64,000 bases of DNA from Verrucomicrobiales bacterium. GTDB taxonomy: Bacteria; Verrucomicrobiota; Verrucomicrobiia; Limisphaerales; UBA11320. Below the pieces are notes generated by a model. It was not told where the DNA came from, did not search any database, and saw only the letters and a list, made by a program, of their open reading frames with translations. A program made the position numbers and the translations under genes. This document shows positions 52,501 through 62,200 of the stretch, piece by piece. Within the stretch, counting starts at the first letter, position 1. Each line of letters begins with the position of its first letter. The DNA is taken from assembly GCA_016793885.1 (NCBI GenBank), contig JAEUHE010000042.1, positions 62,001-126,000 of the forward strand, written 5' to 3'.

Positions 52501-55500
52501 AGAGCTGAGAATTACATCTTCGAATGGCGGACACGGCCGCCGGTGGACGGCTTGCCGCCGACGAATCCGCCGGAGCAATGGTCTGCCTTCACGCCCAAGC
52601 CTGCCACGGGTGAAGGTGCGCTGGACATCACCATTGAAGGCTCAGGCTTGTTCACCTTGACCGACAACTACTTCATCTGCCGGTATCGGCCTAAGGACAA
52701 CCCGGTGTGCACCGATGCCGGAAACCCCCAGGGATGGAGCGATTGGACCGCGCCGCAGCTGGCCGAAGGATGGATCAAGCGCGTGGTCCGGGGAATCAAC
52801 CCCTTCGAGCAGCGCATCAAGGCCTATCAGGACAACCAGGTAAACACGATTGTCAGCATGATCAGCCAAGCGGGGACGCGGTCCGTTGGAAGCGTTCCCT
52901 TGAGCCAGCAGGCGGCCAACGACTTTGGTCTGATTGAAATTTATGAGACGGTGCTCAAGCGCGGCATCGGGCTGAGCATAGAAGGCGCGCCGGCGGTGGA
53001 CTATGGGCCGGCCAACGATGCACTGCTGTTGGTCGCGGGGCGTTTGGCTGACCTCTACATGCTGTTGGGCAATGAGGCTTACGCGGATGCGGCCGACCCG
53101 ACCATCGCATTCGGAACCGATGACGGCACCTATGGCTCGGAGGCCACCTCGATCCACTGCTTCATGAACCAGACCGCCTCGCTGCTCGAGGAAGAACTGG
53201 CATTGCTGCGAGGACGGGACGACACCTTGCTGCCGTCGGTGCGGACCTATCCCTTCTACAACCGGCTCATCTGGAACTTCACCAGCGATTTGAGTGGGGG
53301 CGAGGTGGCTTATTCACTCAACTACAACATTCGTGATGTGAACGACGATGTGGGGGGCACGATCAACGAGGCCGACGCCCGGAAGCTGTATCCGCAGGGG
53401 CATGGAGATTCCTGGGGGCATTACCTCATGGCCGTAAAGAACTATTACCGGCTGCTTCGCAACGACAACTTCAGCTGGGTGCCACGGACGGAGGCGGTGT
53501 TGGTGGGCGGTGTCCCGGTCTCGGTTGATTTTCTGGATGAGCGCAAATTCGCGGCGGCAGCCGCGGCTCGTGCGCGCACCGGGGCGGAGATTGTGAACCT
53601 CACCTATCGGTCGAAGTTCGTGGAGGATCCAGCCGGGCAATGGCAGGGGTATCAGGACACCAAGCCGGAGCGGGCCTGGGGACTATCAGAATGGGGATTA
53701 CGCGCGGGGCAAGGTGCGTTGGTCGACTGGGTGGTGGCGAATGCGTTGCTTCCGAGCGTCGATGAAAATCCCGCGCACACGGGAATTCAAAAGATCGATC
53801 GGACGACCGTGCGCGAGTTGAACGACATCGCTAGCGCGTTTGTGGACGTCCAGGCCAAGGTGGACATGGCGGATGCCGGGCTGAATCCGTTGGGATTAGC
53901 GCAGAACGTGATTCCGTTCGATATCGATCCGACGGGGGTGGCCTCCGGCAAGACCCATTTTGAGCAGATCTTTGATCGTGCCGTGGGCGCCTTGAACAAT
54001 GCCATCTCGGTCTTCAACCATGCCAACAACAGCTCTCAGCTGCTGCGTCGTCAGGCCGACAGCGTGACCGACTTTCAGGAGACCGTTGAAGCCCGGGAGT
54101 CCGATTTCACCAGCCGGCTCATTGAGGCGTTTGGGTATCCGTACACGGATGACATCGGACCCACTGGGGCGTATCCCACCGGTTATGATGGACCGGACAT
54201 TTATCACTTTGACTATGTGGACGTGTCCGATCTGGCCGGAGTGGTGCCTCCGCTCACCCAGGTTCGGAACTTCCAGCTCACGACGGACGAGGTCAACCCT
54301 GACGGGAGTTTGACGAAGAGCACGCGCACGGTGAGTTTTCATATCGCGACCAACGCCTTTGGGTTGGTGAAACCTGCAAATTGGTCGGGTCGGCGGCGGG
54401 CACCGGGCGAGATCCAGCTGGCGCGTGGCGAGCTCATTCAGAGTCGGGTGCGGTTCGAGAAAGGGCTTAAGGAGTATGAGAACTTGCTGGCGCAGATCGA
54501 GGATCAGGCGCGCTTGGCCGAGGCTCAGTACGGGGTCGGCAACGAAGAGATCAAGATTCTGGATCGGAGCCGCAATACTCAGGTCAGTTTGAACGCGCAG
54601 CTGCTGGGTGCGCGTCGGCAGGCGGCGAACCTGCGGGCTATGGCCGCCTTTGCAGTTCTCTCCTCCACCTCCATGGCGGAAGCCATGCCGACCGACGTCG
54701 GGTTCGCGGTGGATGCCACTTCCTTCGCTCGTGGCGCCATGCGGCTCATTGGGGCGATCGCCTCGCAACAGTTCACCGCCGACGCGGACCAGCAGGAGGT
54801 GGCGGTGACGAGCTATCAGCTCAAGAAGGAGGAAGCGCAGGCCGAAACCAACATCGAGCTTACTGCGCTCAAAAACGACTTTGCGCTCCTGCAGCTGCTC
54901 GCCCAAGTGAAGCAATTGATCCGTCAGGAGACGGCCTTCCGGCTTGAGCTGTATGGACTTCGTGAAACCATCCAACAGAACATCAGCCGTTATCAGGCGG
55001 CTTTGGCCAAAGGGCAGCGGATTTTGGACGACCGGCTGCGGTTCCGCCAGCAGACGGCGGCCCAAACTCAGGCGTACCGATACAAGGACATGGCCTTCCG
55101 GATTTTCCGCAATGACGCGTTGCAGAAGTATCGGGCTCAATTCGATCTGGCTGCCCAGTATGTGTATCTTGCTGCCCGGGCCTACGATTTCGAGACCAAC
55201 CTCAAGAAGGGTGATCCCCGGGGGCCCGGCAAGGATTTCATGACGAGCATCATTCGGAGTCGCTCGCTTGGCTTGGTTGAGAACGGTCTTCCTCACACGG
55301 GCAGCGGGCAGGGTGACCCAGGGCTGTCGGACCCGATGGCCCGCCTCTTCCAGAATTGGAATCTGGTGCTGAAGGGGCAGCTCGGGTTCAATAATCCGCA
55401 GACTGAAACCGGGCGGTTTTCGCTTCGATCCGAGTTCCTGCGGGTGCAGGCCGGATCGCAAGGGACAGCCGCTTGGCGCGAGGCGCTTACTCGCTTCGTG

Positions 55501-56199
55501 GTGCCCAATGTTCTCGAGTTGGAGGAGTTCAAGCGCTACTGCATCCCGTTCACTCCGCAGCTGCCGGTTGAGCCGGCCATCGTGATCCCGTTCAACACCA
55601 CGATCAACTTCGGGGAGAACTTCTTCGGATGGCCGGCGGGCGGGGGCGACAACGATTATGACTCGACCCACTTTGCGACCAAGATCCGGTCCGTTGGCGT
55701 GTGGTTCGCCAACTACAACAATCTGGTGAACAACGGCATGATCAACACTCCGCGGGTTTATCTGGTGCCGGTTGGCGTGGATATCATGCGGTCCCCCACC
55801 GACAACACTGGAACGATTCGGGAATGGCGGATCGTCGATCAGGCGATGCCGGTGCCGTTCCCGCTCTCCCTGGGAGATCTGGCCGATCCGAGTTGGATCC
55901 CGGGCAACGACACTCTCTCCGGGCAACTGGCTGACATCCGGCGTTACCCGAGGTTCCGGGCCTATCATGACAGCGGGAACTTCGACCCGAGTCAGACCAT
56001 CTCCGACACTCGGCTGATCGGACGTTCGGTGTGGAACACGCGCTGGCTGCTCATCATTCCTGGAGGGACTCTGCACAGCGATCGGAACGAGGGCATTCAG
56101 CGCTTCATCAACGGCAATCTCGTCGGGGTTCGACGCGATGGAAACGGGGTCTCGGACATCAAAGTGTTCTTCCAGACCTACGCCTACTCCGGAAATTAG
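49519..56199 (+). CDS. Very large exported protein with TcA-toxin-like C-terminal region
   Basis: 2226 residues. A signal peptide (GLRTFVLLALALTASAAQ, about 42-59) follows a 41-residue leader. The first 1600 residues are mostly beta-rich and not recognised. Residues about 1630-1900 are long helices (LIQSRVRFEKGLKEYENLLA, EVAVTSYQLKKEEAQAET). They end in YRAQFDLAAQYVYLAARAYDFE, which parallels the FYDLAVSRCLMAEQAY-x-x-E helix of TcA channel proteins. The C-terminus has IRSVGVWFANYNNLV, TRWLLIIPGGTLHS and a final VSDIKVFFQTYAYSGN. This echoes the TcB-binding beta domain of TcA that ends ISDV-x-LH-x-RYTAREGG. The next gene is TcB-like, which supports the reading. The N-terminal VRP1 domain of classical TcA is absent, as is any obvious neuraminidase-like domain. 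Confidence 0.72.
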   Translation: MKDPLKIPAANETPLRGSERRVVPGPSDRLECGALVSTLTAGLRTFVLLALALTASAAQITLNPVGYENRVYTTPPPNLPGTSSNPQAKALSAFGGNLGPAGAPSTPKSGNLYLVQSAFGQPVEAPSNPDFLFGQEIIPNAALGADLSREPIIDPVGRAIYITDARRVFAAEPGYVQITWKKNDGSPVGPVRYLIGATPFQSPPVAVYHTHNLDADLTLPTPPPPQTRAPLVDLQAIQQVVIHYNSAIPAGSLVLNRSGSVANLFAKANVGLVLLEYRENGQFVAVETVAIRSDRSTDGPTTAADIGTALTPFIGVGASAGKPIVTLGLDPVNPVATRVYQHETVGSAQFGAVFPVRRSSVGSEIEVYWTKTGFRGIVWPYELHQYTADWPVAPQRFQLYVRGEAGLVGPSVVVPSAFNASLMPFQEPSGHAPAINGVEFQTTGPGWSLLKYAPSNAVIFQVVRSVAHGDTAFFNLSPTNWNIGQQILDPYHQGQAPGYIHVSQGNRYDWEIYDGDTNAPPAFKTGQIFAVNEGLLEVWWANLNQGVQWPSLVKRYNNVWAPTNSSIVIASLKGGGAIDPVNQRNYRIYFQNDAGFAGFNPNDEHALIRDGGEGESVYALRDDLGTPGTSKPYVLLKYQGKTTNTWSYTVYEVAAEKAPFFFNYPATAATLLQPPFPLSLFQPCSESSGVSGPFWRDRKLAFWARAAGNDGGNADVVMRFFYPVQDGFYFPGADAPVPGDHVPWLDRRPGGTPGVPTDITYDIHWPSAPELRVAETLVKPKFGLPDIAHQTSVEIVYDQSIANARGSLVRLIDPTREFGVSLASVPGDVATASQGGKVYFTTLPPHLRERFYYDPTAQQLRFKGEFVEPPAGEYYLLMNVISSRDRAILLALSRNVPFQTAINQLADANQSGLDVIRNATGFDSLALTAGFARGTGYVTVAFGNNTVLSPPAEPVVLQVIKVTCPTYQGEIKVIPSGNPFDEKITLRHSGDFAGRAENYIFEWRTRPPVDGLPPTNPPEQWSAFTPKPATGEGALDITIEGSGLFTLTDNYFICRYRPKDNPVCTDAGNPQGWSDWTAPQLAEGWIKRVVRGINPFEQRIKAYQDNQVNTIVSMISQAGTRSVGSVPLSQQAANDFGLIEIYETVLKRGIGLSIEGAPAVDYGPANDALLLVAGRLADLYMLLGNEAYADAADPTIAFGTDDGTYGSEATSIHCFMNQTASLLEEELALLRGRDDTLLPSVRTYPFYNRLIWNFTSDLSGGEVAYSLNYNIRDVNDDVGGTINEADARKLYPQGHGDSWGHYLMAVKNYYRLLRNDNFSWVPRTEAVLVGGVPVSVDFLDERKFAAAAAARARTGAEIVNLTYRSKFVEDPAGQWQGYQDTKPERAWGLSEWGLRAGQGALVDWVVANALLPSVDENPAHTGIQKIDRTTVRELNDIASAFVDVQAKVDMADAGLNPLGLAQNVIPFDIDPTGVASGKTHFEQIFDRAVGALNNAISVFNHANNSSQLLRRQADSVTDFQETVEARESDFTSRLIEAFGYPYTDDIGPTGAYPTGYDGPDIYHFDYVDVSDLAGVVPPLTQVRNFQLTTDEVNPDGSLTKSTRTVSFHIATNAFGLVKPANWSGRRRAPGEIQLARGELIQSRVRFEKGLKEYENLLAQIEDQARLAEAQYGVGNEEIKILDRSRNTQVSLNAQLLGARRQAANLRAMAAFAVLSSTSMAEAMPTDVGFAVDATSFARGAMRLIGAIASQQFTADADQQEVAVTSYQLKKEEAQAETNIELTALKNDFALLQLLAQVKQLIRQETAFRLELYGLRETIQQNISRYQAALAKGQRILDDRLRFRQQTAAQTQAYRYKDMAFRIFRNDALQKYRAQFDLAAQYVYLAARAYDFETNLKKGDPRGPGKDFMTSIIRSRSLGLVENGLPHTGSGQGDPGLSDPMARLFQNWNLVLKGQLGFNNPQTETGRFSLRSEFLRVQAGSQGTAAWREALTRFVVPNVLELEEFKRYCIPFTPQLPVEPAIVIPFNTTINFGENFFGWPAGGGDNDYDSTHFATKIRSVGVWFANYNNLVNNGMINTPRVYLVPVGVDIMRSPTDNTGTIREWRIVDQAMPVPFPLSLGDLADPSWIPGNDTLSGQLADIRRYPRFRAYHDSGNFDPSQTISDTRLIGRSVWNTRWLLIIPGGTLHSDRNEGIQRFINGNLVGVRRDGNGVSDIKVFFQTYAYSGN

Positions 56200-56237
56200 G
56201 GTGCTGACAATGCAGCGGGCCCATCTCCGTCATTCGC

Positions 56238-59200
56238 ATGAAACTGTCACCCTCAGCCTTGATAGGTCCCTCGAGCTTCCGTTGTTCCCGACGGAATGGG
56301 TGGGGCCGTTGGGGGGCGGTGCTTTTCGTGGTGTTTGGCGGGTGGGTGGCCGCTTGGGCAGCAGATAAGAGCGGCGTATCTCCCACGGCGATCTCGCTTC
56401 CCAAAGGCCCCGGTTCGATCGAGGGTTTGGGTGAGTCGTTTCAGCCAGCCCTCAACAGCGGTCAGGCTCAGTATTCTGTTCCCCTCAAACTCCCGGCCGG
56501 TCCGGCCGGGCGCGCTCCGGCTCTCGCCCTGCGCTATGAAGGGGGAGGTGGCAATGGAGTTTTGGGACCGGGGTGGAGCCTGCCTGTTCCCCTCATCCAG
56601 CGTCGATCCGACCACGGACTGCCCACCTATGGTGAGCCTGTTGGTTTCGAGCGCGACGATACCTATATCAACGAGGCGCGCGAGGAACTGGTGCCGCGTG
56701 GGGATGGCTACTTCCTGAGCAAGAACGAAGGCGCGTTCGTGCGTTACGAGTTTCAGGTGGATCATTGGGTGGGCACTCGACCGGATGGCACCCGGATGGA
56801 GTTTGGTCGGACTCCTCAAGGGCGGATCGCGGATGCCGGTCGTATCTATGCGTGGTTGCTGGAGCGGGTGGTGGATACCCGGGGTAACGAGGAGCGCTAC
56901 CATTATGTTTCCTTTCCAGGCGTTGAAAACCAACGGCAGCGATATTTGCAGCGCATCGAGTATGGTGCGGGTGGCCCCCCGTGGGCTGCGCGCCATTTTG
57001 TTCAACTGGACTACGAGGATCGTCCTGATCCCACCGAAGACGCTCGGGCCGGCTTTGTGGTGGGCACGGGAAAACGCCTGCGCGCGATCTCGGTCGCGAC
57101 GCAGGGGATTGCGCTGCCTGGCCATCAATCCGGAGATGTGGATGGCGACGGAACGTCGGATTCTTTGAATCGCCGGTATCTGCTGGAGTATCTCGCCGAG
57201 GCGGCGGCGGTGCCGCCCGTGTCCTTGCTAACCCAGGTGGCCATGGTCGGCGCTGACGGCATCACCCCGCTTCCTCCGCTTCAGCTGGGCTACGGCGTGT
57301 GCCGGCCGGCGGCCCGTTTGGATGCGGTTCCGGGCATCGTGGTCAGCAGCAACGAGCCGCCGGCCGTGATGGACAACCCGCTCGTCGAGTTTCTGGATGT
57401 GAACGGCGATGGCCTGCCCGATCTGATCAAAACGGATTCAGCGGGCGGGGCTCATCAGGCATTCCTCAATGAAGGCGAGACCACCTCGCTGGCGGGGCGC
57501 TCCGTTCGGTGGAGTGATTCTCAGGAGGTTGACGCTGCGTTGGGAGCGGCCTGGAACTTTCACCTGGGGCAGAACGAAACCCACCTGGCCGACATGGATG
57601 GGGATGGGTTGGCTGACCTGGTGCACCAGACTGCAACAGGCAGCGCTTTCTACTTCCTAAACCGAGGCGACGTGGGTTGGGGACTGCGTCAGGAACTCGA
57701 CACCAGCGGCACCCCGCCACCCGCCCCTTTTGGAAGGACGGATGTGCGCACCGGAGATTTCGACTTCGATAAGCGCATCGACATCATTCAAAGCCTGCCC
57801 AGTGGGGGCGGGTTCGACTATCGGATCTGGTTCAACCTTGGTTTGCAGACCTATTCCCCTCCCATCACGGTTGCGCAGGAGAGCGGATACTCCCTGGCGG
57901 ACCCAACGGTTCAGATAGCAGATTTGAACGGGGACCGGGTCCCGGACATCGCCCGCGTGCGGCCTGCGGTTATTGAGCTCACTTTGGGTTTGGGTTATGG
58001 GAGGTTCGATGCTCGGAAGGTGCTCGTGCTGCCTGACGGCCCGCTTACGGACGATCAGGTCAACCGTGCCAAGCTCACCGACCTAAACGGTGATGGGCTG
58101 GCGGATTTGGTCATTGAGCGGGCGGCGCCGGGGGAGTGCTGGTATTGGCTGAACGGGGATCACGGGCAGTTCGCGGAGCACCGGGTCATTGAGAATTTGC
58201 CGGCGTCGGTCGCGCAGAACGCCGCCATTCGGTGGGCGGACCTGAATGGTAACGGGTCGGTGGACCTGGTCTATGCCGACCGCGAGTCCGACCGCCGGCT
58301 GGTGGGTTTTGATCTCGCCTCGCTGTTCGCTTGCGCTCCGGCGCCCAATTTGCTCGTGGGGATCACCAATGGTTTGGGGCGGATCACTTCCATCGCCTAC
58401 GAGTCATCCACCCGGTACTTGTTGGAGGACAAGATGAAGGGCATTCCCTGGCCGGATCGGGTGCCGTTTCCCGTGACGGTGGTGGCCGCGGTCACCACCG
58501 ACGATAGTCTGGGGCACCTTTACGTCACGCGCTTCCAATATCATAACGGCTATTACGATCCGGTGGAGAAGCAGTTCCGGGGGTTTGCGCGCGTGGATCA
58601 GATTGAGGTGGGGGACACGAATGCCCCGACCCTGGTGACCACCTACGATTTTGACACGGGTCGGACAGATGAGGCCATGAAGGGGAAGATCCATCGTAAA
58701 CGAATCGGTACTGCCGCTGGCGCGCTTTTCTCCGAGGACACGTTTCAGTGGGCCACCCCCGCCCAGGTGCTGGGGACCGCGCCCGATGGCCGGGAGATCC
58801 GCTTTGCGTATCCGATTGGCGATCGGCGGGATCTGGTAGAGCTGGGGAAGGGAACCACACGTCGGATGGAGACTTCGAGCACCTATGACGTTTATGGGAA
58901 TCGCACTCGTTTCGCCGAGCATGGGTTGGTGGAGGCGGGTGATCGCAGCGCGGGCAACGACGAACGGATCACGCTCACGGAATACGCTTTGAACACCAAC
59001 GCCTGGATTCTTCGCTTGCCGCGACGGACTTCGGTGAGGGATTTTTCGGGAAAGACCATTTCGCGCAGCGAGTTCTTCTATGACGACGAGACGTTTTCCG
59101 CCCAGGAAGCGCCTCCGACCATCGGCAATCTCACCTTGGAGCGGCAGTGGAAAAGTCCCGACGATGCGAACTCGGCGATCGCGGCGCGCCGCGCGAAGTT

Positions 59201-62200
59201 CGATGCCTACGGCAATCCGATCATGGAACTCGATCCCCTGGGAGTGGCACCCGGCGGCGTCGTTGATTTGTCGCGGGGTCATGTGCGGCTGATGGATTTT
59301 GATCCGGTGTTCCGCGCTGAGGTGGTGCGCGAGCGGGCTTATGCGGGCAACGAAGCGGATCCCCTGGAGGTCACTGCGGAATATGATCTCGGACTGGGGA
59401 CCTTGCTGGCCTCGACCGACTTCAATGGCCATCGCTCCGAATTTCGTTTCGATCCTCTGGGTCGGCTTCAGGCCCTGATTCGCCCCGGGGACTCGGATTC
59501 CTTTCCTGGGCTCGAATATGAGTATCGGTTGGCGGTGCCGCTGTCCGGTGGGGGTGTGGTGAGCTACGTGGAGACACGAGAGCTGGATCGATCACCGGGC
59601 GAGGTGCCCGGTGATCGAGTGGCTCATTACCGGGTCTCGCGGCAGTATACGGACGGCCTGGGCCGTTCCCTTATGACCCGCAGCGAAGCGGAGTCCGAAC
59701 CTGGAAGCCCAGGGTCTCGCGTGGTGGTGACCGGGGCTCGTCGGTTCAACGCCCGGCAACAATCCTTCGAGGTCCTGCAGCCGTTCTTCGCGAGCGGGAG
59801 CGGATCCCTCTCCGACCTGCTGGCATTCGAATCGATTGAGGCTTCGAGTTGGCGGGGCAGGTTCGAGCGGGGCGGGACGAGCGAGCTGCTGCCGTTAGCG
59901 GCGGCCCCGAGGACGATCACGCGCCACGACGCCCAGCTGCGACCGGTGGAAATGACCAATCCCGACGGCACTCGCCAGCGCACGGAGTATGAGCCGCTGC
60001 TGATTCGCGAGTTCGACGAGAACGATGCCGATCCGGCGTCGCCTCATCGCGAAACCCCCCGGGTGCGAGTTCAGGACGGGCTGAATCGGCTGATCGAGGT
60101 CCGCGAGATTGCGCGCCTGACCGATGATGGGTTGCCTGTCGACGAGACTCAGGCACGCAGCAGCCGCTACCGTTACGATGCCAACAGCCAGCTGGTTTCG
60201 GCCACCGATCCTTTCGGCAACGAGCGCAAGTTCTTCTACGACGGCCTCCGCCGGCGTATTCGGCTGGAGGATCCCGATCAGGGAACCTTGACGATCACCC
60301 TGGATGACGCGTCGAATATTCGTGAGACCCAGGATGGCAAGGGGCAGCGGAGCCTGTTCACGTATGATGGGCTGAACCGGCGACTCACGGAGCAGAGATT
60401 GGATGGAAGGGCTTTGCCTGGCTGGCGGGCGGTCGGAAGCCTGAGCGCGGAGGTGATTTACCACTACGACATTCCTGCACCTGGGGTAGACCAGGGGGAC
60501 GGGACCGTCGCGACGGCTCAGAACACGCGCGGCCGACTGGCCTGGGTGGAAGATCGGTCCGGGGAAGAGCACACCTCGTTTGATTCTCGGGGGCGGGTCG
60601 TCTGGGTCGTGAAGCGTGTGCCGATGGATCTGCAGAGCGGAGGCGAGTTGGCGAGCTTTCGCAGCCGATTCGAATACGATCCCGCCGATCGGCTTTCCGG
60701 TGTGGGGTATCCGGATGGAGATCATATTACCTACCAGCACAGTCCTCGGGGCTTGATCGCTTCGGTGTCGGGTGGACAGGTTGGATCGATTCTTCAAGGA
60801 CTGACCTATAGTCCCGCCGGCCATGCCAGCGCGTTGACCTATGGAAATGGCTGTCGCACCCAATATCAATACGACGATCGGCTCCGCATCACTCGCATCC
60901 AGGTTCGTCCGCCGGTGAGTGCGGGAGCGGGAGCCGGCCCTCTGTTGGATCTCGGCTACCAGTTCGATCCGGCGGCCAACATTCTGGCGGTTCACGACCT
61001 CCGAAGCGCGCAAGATCTTCCCTCGGGGGATGCCCGTCGAAATCATCAATCCTTCCGTTACGACGATCTCAACCGCCTGACCGAGGCGAGCTACTCCTTC
61101 GCGACAGCCCCCTCCGGTGGGGGGGCGAATCCTGATACGGAGCGACTGCAATATCGTTATGACGCCGTGGGAAATTTGTTGGAGCAGCGGGGTACACCTG
61201 GGTTGACCGGGGTTGACGGGCAGCCGGTCGATTTGGGGGCGCTTTCCTATGGTGGGGCGGGCGGGCGACGCGGCCGATCGGGACGTCGGGTCGGGGACTC
61301 GCCCGGACCGCATGCGCTCACCTCTGTCCAGCGCGGCTCCGCAAGCGGGGGCGAAGTGCTGGTTCCGTACGACGGCAACGGCAACGTGACCCGCGTCGAT
61401 GCGACGGTGTTGACCTGGGACTTCAAGGATCGCCTGATCGCGGCCGAGAATGCGGAGATGCGGGCGGAGTATGTGTATGACTACTCGGATCGGCGGATCG
61501 TGAAGCAGGTGCTTCAGAAGCTGTCGGGACCGGCGAGCCTGCGCGTTGTGCACACCATCGACCAGTATTTCGAGCTGCGAGAGGGGCATCAGCCGGTGAA
61601 GCATGTGTGGCTGGGCAACAATCGGATGGCGAGGTCGATGACCGATCTCAATTCGTCTGTGCGCGGACGCGTGCAGCGCGTGCCGCTTCGCGCGGGATGG
61701 AATGTGTTTGCCTGCCAGTTATCTGGGAGGTGGCAGCCCGGGGCGGGGTCGATTGTTCCTGATCAGGCACTGATTTGGAATCGGGGGTTGGCCCGCTTTG
61801 AGCCGCTTCAAGTGGGCGATCCGATGCCGAGCGGCGCGGTTGTTTGGGTTCACACCCGGCGGGCGGGCATTTGGTCCCTGGCTGGAGAGTCGGGGCCTGA
61901 GTTTACTGGACAGTGGGGAGCCGGTCCTGACTTCGTGCCGGTGCCGTTGACGTGGACCCAGTCGACGTTGGCTCCGGACGGTTCATCGGTATGGATTTTC
62001 GATCCGGAGACACAGGAGTGGCGCACCTGGTCGAGCGGACCTGAGGGCTTGGTTTCCGATACGGCGGTTTCCCGGCTCCCGTGGTGGCGTGGCCAGGCGG
62101 CCTTTGTTCGATGGCCCCAAGCGGTCGACTGGCCGATGCCAACCGTTGAGGAGTCGACGGTGTATTACCATGCTGACCACCTAGGGTCGTCCACGGTCCT

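Noticed and set aside
50764..52578. 604-codon minus-strand frame opposite the large exported protein
   Set aside because: It has the same codon-shadow composition (Arg, His, Gly-rich) and no domain. The plus strand carries the signal peptide and continuous frame.
53896..56076. 726-codon open frame on the minus strand inside the TcA-like gene
   Set aside because: It is a frame shadow of a GC-rich gene. The translation is rich in Arg/His/Pro/Gly with no domain, and the plus-strand frame shows TcA-like structure.
59895..61604. 569-codon minus-strand frame opposite the RHS repeats
   Set aside because: It is a shadow of the repeated RHS coding sequence, with no start signal and no recognisable motif.
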